The notes under the pieces: model-generated | Seen by the model: only the letters and a program-made list of their open reading frames with translations | Told to the model about the DNA's origin: nothing | The model's database searches: none | DNA from: Nocardia goodfellowii | GTDB taxonomy: Bacteria; Actinomycetota; Actinomycetes; Mycobacteriales; Mycobacteriaceae | Assembly: GCF_017875645.1 (NCBI RefSeq) | Contig: NZ_JAGGMR010000001.1 | Coordinates: 4,216,001-4,280,000, forward strand | Length of the DNA stretch: 64,000 nt | Direction: 5' to 3' | Shown here: piece by piece, positions 19,785 to 27,763 of the stretch | Layout: the number at the start of each line of letters is the position of its first letter | Numbering within the stretch: position 1 is the first letter of the stretch | Made by a program: the position numbers and the translations under genes

Positions 19785-19930
19785 AGGCAGCGCTGCGAAT
19801 TGAACACAGATCCGCCATCCAGTCGGAGTTGCTGGGTAGGGTTGAAGGACGAGCACGCACATTGCTCATGATCGGGACCGTGCTCATACTTCAGTTCCGG
19901 TCATGATGAGGACAGAGGAGGTCGGCTGCC

Positions 19931-20125
19931 ATGGCACAAGAGCAGACCAAGCGCACCGGGGGCGGCGACGAGGACGAGGGTCCCGAGGGTGTAGACGCCG
20001 CGGGCCAGGAGCGCCGCGAAAAACTGGCGGAGGAGACCGACGACCTGCTCGACGAGATCGATGACGTGCTCGAAGAGAACGCCGAGGACTTCGTCCGCGC
20101 GTACGTGCAGAAGGGCGGCCAGTGA
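19931..20125 (+). CDS. pup: Pup, prokaryotic ubiquitin-like protein
   Basis: A 64-aa intrinsically disordered tag: acidic, with a helix-forming [20 protein letters not shown] segment that docks on the Mpa/ARC coiled coils, and the C-terminal [10 protein letters not shown]. The final residue is Gln, so Dop must deamidate it before PafA can ligate it to lysines. The start is preceded by AGAGGAGGTCGGCTGCC, a strong RBS. The stop overlaps the prcB GTG by four bases. Confidence 0.97.
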   Translation: MAQEQTKRTGGGDEDEGPEGVDAAGQERREKLAEETDDLLDEIDDVLEENAEDFVRAYVQKGGQ

Positions 20126-21018
20126 CAGCAGGTGACCCGATGCGTCTCCAGCCGGGGCACGCGCTGTCCTCGTTCATCGAGCATCTGCGTCAGCACGCAC
20201 CGGAGTTGTTGCCGGGCAACAGGTTTGCCGCGATCGATGGAGCCACCGCGATGAACTCCAGCGCCACGCAGGACCTGGCCCCGCACGGCACCACCATCGT
20301 CGCGGTCAGTTACCGCGGCGGTGTGCTGATCGCGGGCGACCGCCGTGCCACGCAGGGAAACCTGTTGGCCAGCAGGGACATCGAGAAGGTGCACATCACC
20401 GACAGCTACTCGGCGGCCGGCATCGCGGGTACCGCGGGCCTGGCCATCGAGATGCTGCGATTGTTCGCGGTGGAGTTGGAGCACTACGAGAAGATCGAGG
20501 GCGTCTCGCTCACCTTCGACGGCAAGGCCAACAAGTTGTCGAAGATGGTGCGTGACAATCTCCCCGCCGCCATGCAGGGCCTGGCCGTGGTGCCGGTGCT
20601 GGTCGGCTACGACGAGCACACGGTCGATCCGGACCGCAAGGGCCGGATCATCACCTACGACGTGGTCGGTGGGCGCAGCGAGGAGCGCTTCGGGTACGCG
20701 GCGGTCGGCTCCGGGTCGATGTTCGCCAAGTCGTCGCTGAAGAAGTTGTACGCCAAGGGCATCGACGAGGAGCGGGGGCTGCGGATCGCGATCGAGTCGC
20801 TGTTCGACGCCGCCGACGACGACACCGCCACCGGCGGCCCGGATCTGGTGCGCGGCATCTTCCCGACGGCGGTCCTGATCAACGAGGAAGGCGCGGACGA
20901 GGTGTCCGAGGAGCGCCTGGCCGCGATCACCCGTGCGATCGTGGCCGACCGTGAGGCCGCGGAAACCGAGCCGGCGGGTCGTGCCGCGGGCTCCGCTCCA
21001 GGAGGTGCCACCGCATGA
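20122..21018 (+). CDS. prcB: proteasome subunit beta
   Basis: A 298-aa precursor of the catalytic 20S beta subunit. The propeptide is ~56 residues; autocleavage after Gly56 in [15 protein letters not shown] exposes the N-terminal nucleophile Thr57. Asp and Lys partners are in LIAGDRRAT and the following strand, and [20 protein letters not shown] and [16 protein letters not shown] are conserved. GTG 20122 overlaps the pup stop (GTGA), showing coupling. The Ala/Gly-rich tail is longer than in many homologues. Confidence 0.96.
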   Translation: MTAGDPMRLQPGHALSSFIEHLRQHAPELLPGNRFAAIDGATAMNSSATQDLAPHGTTIVAVSYRGGVLIAGDRRATQGNLLASRDIEKVHITDSYSAAGIAGTAGLAIEMLRLFAVELEHYEKIEGVSLTFDGKANKLSKMVRDNLPAAMQGLAVVPVLVGYDEHTVDPDRKGRIITYDVVGGRSEERFGYAAVGSGSMFAKSSLKKLYAKGIDEERGLRIAIESLFDAADDDTATGGPDLVRGIFPTAVLINEEGADEVSEERLAAITRAIVADREAAETEPAGRAAGSAPGGATA

Positions 21019-21797
21019 CACTGCCGTATTACGCCTCGGCCGAACAGATCATGCGCGACAAGACCGAGCTCGCGCGCAAGGGCATCGCTCGCGGTCGCAG
21101 TGTCATCGTGCTGGCGTACGACAAGGGTGTGCTGTTTGTCGCGGAGAATCCGTCGGCGACCTTGCACAAGGTGAGTGAGCTCTACGACCGCGTGGGTTTC
21201 GCGGCCGTGGGCAAGTACAACGAGTTCGAGAATCTGCGCCGCAGCGGCATCCTGCAGGCCGACCTGCGCGGTTATCAGTTCGACCGGCGCGATGTCACCG
21301 GCCGGGCGCTGGCCAACGCCTACGCGCAGACGCTCGGCGCCATCTTCACCGATCAGCTCAAGCCCTACGAGGTGGAGATCTGCATCGCGGAGGTGGGGTT
21401 CCCGGAACAGCAGCCCGAATCGGTGCTGTACCGGATCAACTTCGACGGCTCCATCGCCGACGAACGCGAGTACGTGGTGATGGGCGGCACAACCGAGCCG
21501 ATCGTCAGCGCGTTGAAGAGCTCCTACCAGGCCGGCCTGGACCTCACCGGCGCGCTCGGTGTGGCGGTGCAGGCGCTGCAGGCCGCGGTGCCCGACGGAC
21601 CGGAAAAGCGGACCATCGGGGTAGCCCAGCTCGAGGTGGCGACGCTGGAGCAGGCGCGTCCGCGCCGGGCGTTCCGGCGGGTGACCAATTCGGCACTGGA
21701 AAAGTTGCTCAATCCGGGCAAAACCGCGGCTCCGGCCGGGGCGAAGTCCGCGGCGAGCGAGGCGGAGGACACCGGAGACACGCCGAAGCCGGAGTAG
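21015..21797 (+). CDS. prcA: proteasome subunit alpha
   Basis: A 260-aa alpha subunit that forms the outer rings and gate of the 20S core. N-terminal [20 protein letters not shown] is the gating segment and first helix; [20 protein letters not shown] and [20 protein letters not shown] are family blocks. The Ala/Glu-rich C-terminal extension ends TPKPE and lacks the C-terminal motif of mycobacterial PrcA. ATGA overlap with prcB. A strong terminator follows 14 bases after the stop, closing the operon. Confidence 0.96.
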   Translation: MTLPYYASAEQIMRDKTELARKGIARGRSVIVLAYDKGVLFVAENPSATLHKVSELYDRVGFAAVGKYNEFENLRRSGILQADLRGYQFDRRDVTGRALANAYAQTLGAIFTDQLKPYEVEICIAEVGFPEQQPESVLYRINFDGSIADEREYVVMGGTTEPIVSALKSSYQAGLDLTGALGVAVQALQAAVPDGPEKRTIGVAQLEVATLEQARPRRAFRRVTNSALEKLLNPGKTAAPAGAKSAASEAEDTGDTPKPE

Positions 21798-21810
21798 TCG
21801 AACAGCTGTG

Positions 21811-21857
21811 AGCCCGGGCCCGCGACGGCGTCGATCCGTCGCGGGTCCGGGCTTTTC
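21811..21857 (+). terminator. intrinsic terminator of the pup-prcB-prcA operon
   Basis: An 18-bp nearly perfect stem, AGCCCGGGCCCGCGACGG (21811-21828) with CCGTCGCGGGTCCGGGCT (21836-21853), a 7-base loop, and TTTTC after it. It starts 14 bases past the prcA stop. Confidence 0.9.
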
Positions 21858-22257
21858 GCGCGGTGTCGCGCCGGTCAATCGTTGTGAACCCGTATGGCAG
21901 GTGTTGTCCGAGCCCCATATGGAGGCCTTGGCTGCAGCTGACACCGATCCCGCATCGCTGTTGTCTCACGAGCCGTACCGGACGGCGGGTGACGGCTACG
22001 GCCAAAACGCATCTCTATCCACGACCTATCAGCACCTGCCCAACCAGATTCCTCCGTTGCACCCCTTTCCCCGTTCGACGGTCTAGCGCGAGAACGTGTG
22101 AAGGCAGTCGCTGGCTTCGGCGGCGCAGCAGTACTACCGCGAGTATCCGATGGTCAGCATCCGCGTGGCCATTGTCCAGCGACCGGCATCAAACTTCGCC
22201 TCGCCCGGAGGTATTCGAAACGTCTCTACTCCTGATTCCCAGTAGAGAGCCGCCCTA
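21858..22257. other. gene-free left edge of the accessory island
   Basis: About 400 bases with no convincing gene. Short frames are present but lack RBS and normal codon use. Base composition is slightly lower in GC than the flanks. No tRNA or integrase target is visible. This is the left junction of the segment that separates prcA from pafA. Confidence 0.5.
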
Positions 22258-22322
22258 TTGACAGCGATGAATCACCGTGGTTCGCTATGAATCGTTATGG
22301 GTCATGAGAATCATCAAGAATC
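22258..22322 (+). promoter_or_regulatory. promoter with phased GAATC repeats
   Basis: A consensus -35 TTGACA lies at 22258-22263. ATGAATC occurs at 22267-22273 and again at 22287-22293, exactly 20 bases apart, bracketing the likely -10. Two further GAATC copies follow at 22308 and 22318, inside the start of the XRE gene. Two-turn phasing suggests binding sites for the encoded XRE regulator (autoregulation). No experimental basis. Confidence 0.4.
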
Positions 22323-23214
22323 AGAGTTCGGGGCGGTGGAGGCAACCGCCTCGCATCCAGCCAGCTCCGCTGCCGACGCACGCCGACTACTTGCGGCCGA
22401 ACTCCGGCGCTTGCGCGACCTGGCGGGAATATCGGGCCGAGATTTGGCTGGCCGGGTGGGGATCAGTCAGTCCAAGTTGTCCAGGATCGAGACCGGCACC
22501 ACCGTCCCATCCGTTCCGCAGGTGCAGGCCTGGTGCGCCGAAGTCGATGCGTCTCCCGAGATCCACGCCGCCCTGCGGCAACTGACCGAAGCCGCGCATT
22601 CGGAGGTGAGCACCTGGCGCTCCGCGTTGCAGACACGTGATCACCTGCAAGATGACGTGGCGGATCAGGAGGCCGAGGCCCGGCTGATCCGAAACTTTCA
22701 ACCCTCGCTGGTGCCGGGCCTGCTGCAAACTGCCGAGTACGCCCGGCGGGTATTCGAAAAATTCCAATTGACTTACACCAGAGAGCGTCTCGCTGCTGCC
22801 ACCGCCGCACGGCTGCATCGCCAGCTGGCGCTCTTCGATCCGGAGCGGCCGTTCGAATTCCTCATCACCGAGGCCGCACTGCGACTGCGGCCCGGACCGC
22901 ACCGAATCCTGCTGGCCCAACTCGATCGAATCGCGTCGATCAGCACTCTGGACAACGTCTCGGTGGGGCTGATCCCCCAGGACGTCGAGGCAACTACGAC
23001 GATCCCGCACGGATTCGTGATCTACGAATACGGCGACAGCGCACTGGTTTCCACCGAAATGGTCGACGCCAGCAGATTCATCCGCGAGCCCAAGGAAGTC
23101 GAACTGTATCGCGGGCGCTGGAATCTGCTGCGACAGATGGCGGTATTCGATGACGAGGCGAGGGACTTCCTGAAAGCGCTCGCCATCGAAATCCGCAGAT
23201 CAGTGGACGGTTGA
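22297..23214 (+). CDS. XRE-family regulator with DUF5753
   Basis: A 305-aa actinobacterial regulator. N-terminal helix-turn-helix of the Cro/C1 type (about residues 28-80: LRDLAGISGRDLAGRVGISQ, SKLSRIETGTTVPS), then the DUF5753 ligand-like domain beginning RNFQPSLVPGLLQTAEYARR and ending near VELYRGRWNLLRQMA. Such genes are normally paired with a small DUF397 gene, which is exactly what lies convergently downstream. Family members (WhiJ-like) control development or specialised genes. The start at ATG 22297 is the longest in-frame option; GTG 22336 is possible. Confidence 0.85.
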   Translation: MGHENHQESEFGAVEATASHPASSAADARRLLAAELRRLRDLAGISGRDLAGRVGISQSKLSRIETGTTVPSVPQVQAWCAEVDASPEIHAALRQLTEAAHSEVSTWRSALQTRDHLQDDVADQEAEARLIRNFQPSLVPGLLQTAEYARRVFEKFQLTYTRERLAAATAARLHRQLALFDPERPFEFLITEAALRLRPGPHRILLAQLDRIASISTLDNVSVGLIPQDVEATTTIPHGFVIYEYGDSALVSTEMVDASRFIREPKEVELYRGRWNLLRQMAVFDDEARDFLKALAIEIRRSVDG

Positions 23215-23241
23215 CATGCCGGGCGTCGAGCGAGGGGTGAT

Positions 23242-23269
23242 GGTGCCGCAGCCAACCGGCTGCGGCACC
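23242..23269. terminator. hairpin between convergent XRE and DUF397 genes
   Basis: GGTGCCGCAGCC (23242-23253) and GGCTGCGGCACC (23258-23269) form a perfect 12-bp stem with an AACC loop. It lies between two convergent stop codons but lacks a T-run on either side, so it may act as a bidirectional, less classical terminator. Confidence 0.6.
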
Positions 23270-23278
23270 TCCTCCAGG

Positions 23279-23500
23279 CTATTCGCCGAAATCGAACTCG
23301 CCCGCTCGCACGCCGGCGATGAAGGCCTTCCACTCCGAGGGCGTGAACCACAGCACGGGGCTGAACAGGTCTTTGGAATCACGCACCGCGACCCAGCCGT
23401 CGAAGACCGCGACTTCGACGCAATCGCCGGCGCCGTCGCTGAAGCTGCTCTTTGCGAACTTCGGTTTGCGATCTCCGTCACCGAATGTCTTGTTACTCAT
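23279..23500 (-). CDS. DUF397 domain-containing protein
   Basis: A 73-aa small protein with the family's core: FAKSSFSDGAGDCVEVA, VAVRDSKDL and LWFTPSEWKAFIAGVRAGEF. DUF397 proteins accompany XRE-DUF5753 regulators and in several actinomycetes act as their antagonists or partners, resembling a regulator/anti-regulator or toxin-antitoxin pair. Here the two genes are convergent and 64 bases apart. Its promoter region (23501-23640) is shared with the four-gene operon on the plus strand. Confidence 0.85.
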   Translation of the reverse strand: MSNKTFGDGDRKPKFAKSSFSDGAGDCVEVAVFDGWVAVRDSKDLFSPVLWFTPSEWKAFIAGVRAGEFDFGE

Positions 23501-23652
23501 GACTTCTCCTTCATGTCCGGAAGCCCGTTGCCTCCGTCTCGATATCCAGGAAAAGCCCTCGCGATGAGTCGACGACTCGAAAGCGATAGGTGCGCAGCTG
23601 GATTCGAATGGGTGCTCAGCTAGTCAGGTACACACAGATGAGGAACAACTAC

Positions 23653-24579
23653 ATGGGAGCCGAACCGCGCGTGCCGTCGCGGCCGTTGGTGCGATTCAAA
23701 CTGCTCGGTTCGGTCGAGGCCGAGGTCGACGGCGGCCTTGCCGATCTCGGGAGTCCGCGCGAGCGTCGCCTGCTGACAGCGCTGCTGTCGGCGAAAGGGC
23801 GACCGGTCTTGCGGAACGTACTGGTGGACTGGGTCTGGGACGATCTGCCGAAGGACCCGGGGCAGGCGTTGAATGAAGTGGTCAGCAATCTGCGGACGAA
23901 GCGGCTCAAGCCGATAGGTCTCGGTGACGCTTTGATCAATGGTGGCGGGACGTATCTACTGAAGGTGCCCGTCGAATGGGTCGATGTGCACCGATTTCAT
24001 ACGCTACTGGACCGAGCTGCCCAGCTCGATGGCAATGAGGCACGCGACTTGCTCTATGCCGCAGTGCAATTGGGCAGCACCACACCGCTGGCCGGAATCG
24101 ACGGCCGAAAAATCGATGCTTATCGGGAACGCCTGGCAGCCGACTATCGCAACGCGCAGATCCGATTCTGCGCTATCGAGGTCGGCGCGGGCCGGGTGTT
24201 GGAACGAATTCCCCAGCTGGAAAGCCTGTTTCGGGAGATGCCCGACGATGCTCTCGTCACCTGGATTTACATGTCCGGACTGCACAACGTCGGCCGCACC
24301 GATCGAGCGCTCGGCGTATACGGCGAACACCGCAGGCAGGTCATCGAGCTCGGGTTAGAGGTCGCCCCCCAAGTTAGCCAGCTCCAGACGCGGTTGCTAC
24401 GCGAAATCCCCGCCCTGCCCTACAACTACCCCGAGGAAACCATGTCCGACACCACGACAGACCACGACGAAGACACCGCTCCCGAAGCCGACGAAGAGTC
24501 GAAGCCCAACGTGGTCACTCATGTCGGTGCCGTGCACAGCGAGAACGTCGTGTTCGGCATCCAGTATCAGAGGCGCTGA
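23653..24579 (+). CDS. SARP-like (wHTH-BTAD) regulator with C-terminal interaction motif
   Basis: A 308-aa protein. Residues 12-105 form an OmpR/SARP-type winged helix (VRFKLLGSVEAEVDG, RERRLLTALLSAKGRPVL, LVDWVWDDLPKDPGQALNEV, GGGTYLLKV). Residues 108-250 match the BTAD tetratricopeptide-like domain (VDVHRFHTLL, AYRERLAADYRNAQIRFCAI, RALGVYGEHRRQVIELGLEV). After a disordered acidic linker (264-284) comes a 23-residue tail at 286-308 ending SENVVFGIQYQRR. This tail resembles the NTPase N-terminus encoded next door, suggesting homotypic contact. ATG 23653 follows GAGG at 23640; ATG 23638 is possible. TGATG overlap with the next gene. First gene of a coupled four-gene operon. Confidence 0.8.
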   Translation: MGAEPRVPSRPLVRFKLLGSVEAEVDGGLADLGSPRERRLLTALLSAKGRPVLRNVLVDWVWDDLPKDPGQALNEVVSNLRTKRLKPIGLGDALINGGGTYLLKVPVEWVDVHRFHTLLDRAAQLDGNEARDLLYAAVQLGSTTPLAGIDGRKIDAYRERLAADYRNAQIRFCAIEVGAGRVLERIPQLESLFREMPDDALVTWIYMSGLHNVGRTDRALGVYGEHRRQVIELGLEVAPQVSQLQTRLLREIPALPYNYPEETMSDTTTDHDEDTAPEADEESKPNVVTHVGAVHSENVVFGIQYQRR

Positions 24580-26624
24580 TGACCGCGTCACAGGACACCG
24601 AATCGCCGCTGCCCGGACCGGAAGACGTGGCAGGTAGCAGTGAACAGCCGACCACGTCGAGCGGCGACCACAACACTGTGTACACGACCGTGCAATCGGC
24701 GGTGTTCGAAAACGCGGTCTTCGGTTTTCAAACCCAGGCCGCCGAACGCCCTGCACGGGCCACTGGAAAACTGCCGACGAGCGAGGTCGACGAGGCGATC
24801 CGCGGGTTCGTCGCGCCGGACTGCTACACCGTGGCCGTGTCGGCGTTGACCGAGTGTCGCTTCGTCGTGCTGTATGGCCCGACGGGTACTGGTAAACGCA
24901 CCGCCGCGATGCACCTGCTGCGCGATCGAACCGAAGAACAGCTCATCTCGCTTTCACCGCAGCTGAGCATCGCCGAATTGGCCAACCGCAAGTACGAGCC
25001 GACCGGTTACGCGATCTTCGATCACAGTGTCGAATTCGACTCGGCCCAGCACGCGCAGAACGGATTCGAATTGGGTCGGCTGCGGGACCGGCTGGCCGAA
25101 TCGAATGCGTACCTGGTTGTGACCACCGGCGGCAAACCGCGTACCAGCTCCGACGTGCTCCGTTCCGTGTCGTGGTCTGGACCAGACCCGATAGCCGTCG
25201 TCGAATCGCGCCTGTCCACCCCGCTCACCGCGGACGTCCGAGCCACACTGCGCACCCTGCTGACCGACACCGCGAGTTCGATGCGCGATCTGACCGATCT
25301 GGCCGATCGGCTGGCCGGCGATATGTCACTCGACGAGGCCGTCGGCCATCTCGACATCACCGCGAGAAAAGCCGTCGCCGATTGGTTCGACAAACAACCC
25401 GAGCGACGTCCGGTCGCCGAGGTGACGGCGCTGTGCTTTGCCCTCGGTGCCGATGTGCGCACCTTCGAGACCATGCTCGTATCCTTCGAACGCAGGCTTG
25501 GCGAGCATATGCCGGAACCACAAGCCACCGTTGATGTCCCACCGGAGACAGGGTTGCGGCAGGTGCGTCATGCGCGCAATCGTCCGGACAGCTTGATCGT
25601 TCGCGAGCGGGGCGAGTCCGCTGATGGTCTGGGCACCGGAATGCGGTTTCGTTCGTCTGGCTACCAACGACATGTGCTCGGAATGCTCTGCGACCGTATG
25701 GATGTCGAATTCTGGAATGCGGTGCGGGTCTGGCTCGACGATGTCGATATCGGTTCCGACCACAGCAGGCCGCTGGTCGCCGATGGGCTGACGACACTGG
25801 CGGAGGTTGCCTTCGATGAAGCCTTCGATGTGCTCGAACGCTGGTCGGCGGGAGCCCGCGGCAGAAACGGACAAATCGTCGCGGCGATCGTGCTGTCGTC
25901 GATGTCCTATCGCGATCACCTGGCACCGCGCGCACTGCAGATCGCAACCACCTGGATCACCCGCAAAAACGGGGCCAGGCAATGGGTCGCGGCCGTGGCT
26001 TTCGGGAACGCGCTCGGAGTCCGCTATCCACACGAGGCTATCGCGCGACTGTGGACGTTGTGTGCGCAAGCCCATGCGGCACAACGGGATATGACCCCCA
26101 TCATCGGGATGTTGTTCACCGATCTGGTCGTCGAGGCGGGGGACCCGGGCATAGTTTTGCGCACCATCACCAAGGCGGCTGGACGCCAAGGGGCCGCCCG
26201 CAACATGTCCCGCCGCCAGATCGCAATCGCGGCCGGCACGGCCATACTTTCCGCACGAGACGTGCACGGCAGAACGGCGGTTTCGCTGTTCCTCGAAAGG
26301 TTCCCGGACAAGACAGCCGAGATCGCAGGGTTGTTGGCCTGCGTCCTCGGCAATCGCCCCACCCGGATCGAGGCCATCCGCGCGATCCGCCGGGCACTGC
26401 AGGACTTGGTGAAACACACCGACCGACCGGAAACGATCGCGCACCGACTCGGCGATGCGCTGGCCGCCGAAATGACCATCTCCGAAGGCGAACAGTTGAA
26501 AGCCGAGATCGCCCGGGTGCGCACTCAGCGTGGTCGCACCGATAGCGACAAGACCGCAGCGGCACTGGCTGCGCTGCTGGCACGACTTGAGCGAAATACC
26601 CCAGATAACAAGGAGACCCAATGA
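24579..26624 (+). CDS. NLR-like P-loop NTPase with N-terminal interaction motif
   Basis: A 681-aa protein not assignable to a named family by eye. Residues 31-53 (HNTVYTTVQS, then FENAVFGFQTQ) match the C-terminal tail of the preceding regulator. A P-loop ATPase domain follows, with Walker A GPTGTGKR at 100-107, a Walker B-like YAIFD at 144-148 and a sensor-like LVVTT at 179-183. From about residue 230 the protein is mostly helical, with repeat-like segments (ALQIATTWITRKNGARQWVA, EAIARLWTLCAQAHAA) suggesting HEAT/TPR-type repeats. The order motif-NTPase-helical repeats is that of STAND/NLR signalling proteins. Coupled by overlaps to both neighbours. Confidence 0.7.
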   Translation: MTASQDTESPLPGPEDVAGSSEQPTTSSGDHNTVYTTVQSAVFENAVFGFQTQAAERPARATGKLPTSEVDEAIRGFVAPDCYTVAVSALTECRFVVLYGPTGTGKRTAAMHLLRDRTEEQLISLSPQLSIAELANRKYEPTGYAIFDHSVEFDSAQHAQNGFELGRLRDRLAESNAYLVVTTGGKPRTSSDVLRSVSWSGPDPIAVVESRLSTPLTADVRATLRTLLTDTASSMRDLTDLADRLAGDMSLDEAVGHLDITARKAVADWFDKQPERRPVAEVTALCFALGADVRTFETMLVSFERRLGEHMPEPQATVDVPPETGLRQVRHARNRPDSLIVRERGESADGLGTGMRFRSSGYQRHVLGMLCDRMDVEFWNAVRVWLDDVDIGSDHSRPLVADGLTTLAEVAFDEAFDVLERWSAGARGRNGQIVAAIVLSSMSYRDHLAPRALQIATTWITRKNGARQWVAAVAFGNALGVRYPHEAIARLWTLCAQAHAAQRDMTPIIGMLFTDLVVEAGDPGIVLRTITKAAGRQGAARNMSRRQIAIAAGTAILSARDVHGRTAVSLFLERFPDKTAEIAGLLACVLGNRPTRIEAIRAIRRALQDLVKHTDRPETIAHRLGDALAAEMTISEGEQLKAEIARVRTQRGRTDSDKTAAALAALLARLERNTPDNKETQ

Positions 26625-27763
26625 CACCGCAGTATCCGATAACGGACCAGCGCAGCCTGGATCCGGTGCCGAAAGGCAAATGGCTCGGCCCGAGACGAAC
26701 CCGAACCACGGATGAAATCCCGCGAGGTCGGGCCGATCACAGGTTGGTCTACCGGGTCGATGGCGACTACATCCTCGACAATTTCGCGCTCCCACTCGAC
26801 TCTCCGACCGTGCTGGCCGCTACCCACGTGAGCCTGGTCGATTTGTCGCGGAATTCGCCGGTGACCGTCGAATTCGAGATTCCGTCCATGGACGCGAGCT
26901 CCTTTACCGTCCGAGCCACGTTCCTGTGCTCGGTCACCGACGCAGTCGCGGTAGTGCAGGAAGGCTCCGCCGACGTGACAACCACACTGGAGGTCTACCT
27001 TTCCGGCCACTACCCGCTCGAGGAGATCGGCCGGTCGCACAACCTCGACGAGATCAATAGTGTCCGCCGCAAGCTCAATGCGCGGACCGAAGCCTTCACG
27101 ACCTTTATGCCGCCCAAACTCGCGGGCATGCACGTGGAGTTCGCCAGCGCGCAGGTACTCACGCCCGATGACGTGAAGAACTTCTACGGTTCGGTGCGGG
27201 AGGAAACTTTCCGCGCCAAACTCGCACGCCTGCAACAACAGAATTCGCAGCAACAGCAGTTGCATCGCACTGATTTCGAACAGCAGGAGGCCGATCTGGC
27301 CCAGGCGCATCGCAATCTGATCGAGCGCAAACAGTTGCGCCACGATCTCGACCGCTACCAAGAACTCAGCGCCGAGGTATCCGACGATCCGCGGGATGTC
27401 ATGCGTCACGCTCTCTCCACGGGCCGGATGACTCACGCCGAGTACATCGAGGTGGCCCGGCAGATGCAGCAGGGCAAGGATGAGTACGACCGCGAGATGA
27501 GTCGGCGCCAGTGGGAGGCCGACCGGGTGGACAGCCGCGCTGCGATGCAGGCCAAGGTCGATGTCGTGCGCGGCCTGATCGAGCGTGGCCACGTAGACAC
27601 CATGGCCATGCATGGCCTGGAATCCGCGATCGACAGTCTGATCAACGGAGCACCCACCTCCTCTGTCGATGGCGCCGCAACGCGCCCCGGCCTCGCTTCT
27701 CCTTCGTCGGAGTCCGCCGACGACAACGAGACCGTGGAGGTGAGAGAAGAAGATGGCTCCTGA
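26621..27763 (+). CDS. SPFH-like coiled-coil protein
   Basis: A 380-aa protein. Residues ~80-190 have the alternating strands and helix of an SPFH/band-7 domain (VTVEFEIPSMDASSFTVRAT, FLCSVTDAVAVV, EINSVRRKLNARTEAFTTFM, AGMHVEFASAQVLTPDDV). This is followed by a Gln/Arg-rich coiled coil (LARLQQQNSQQQQLHRTDFE onward) to about residue 310, and a low-complexity acidic tail. No N-terminal membrane anchor is obvious, so membrane contact may come through the DUF4407 partner. ATGA overlap with the NTPase, 11-base overlap with the next gene. SPFH assignment is by pattern only; a profile search would decide it. Confidence 0.6.
   Translation: MTPQYPITDQRSLDPVPKGKWLGPRRTRTTDEIPRGRADHRLVYRVDGDYILDNFALPLDSPTVLAATHVSLVDLSRNSPVTVEFEIPSMDASSFTVRATFLCSVTDAVAVVQEGSADVTTTLEVYLSGHYPLEEIGRSHNLDEINSVRRKLNARTEAFTTFMPPKLAGMHVEFASAQVLTPDDVKNFYGSVREETFRAKLARLQQQNSQQQQLHRTDFEQQEADLAQAHRNLIERKQLRHDLDRYQELSAEVSDDPRDVMRHALSTGRMTHAEYIEVARQMQQGKDEYDREMSRRQWEADRVDSRAAMQAKVDVVRGLIERGHVDTMAMHGLESAIDSLINGAPTSSVDGAATRPGLASPSSESADDNETVEVREEDGS

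Noticed and set aside
18087..19862. Upstream extension of the DUF418 frame across dop
   Set aside because: The extension is antisense to dop. The true N-terminus is set by the LDVLRG block and ATG 18086.
21808..22261. Short plus-strand frames after prcA
   Set aside because: The first runs through the terminator hairpin; none has an RBS or recognisable domain.
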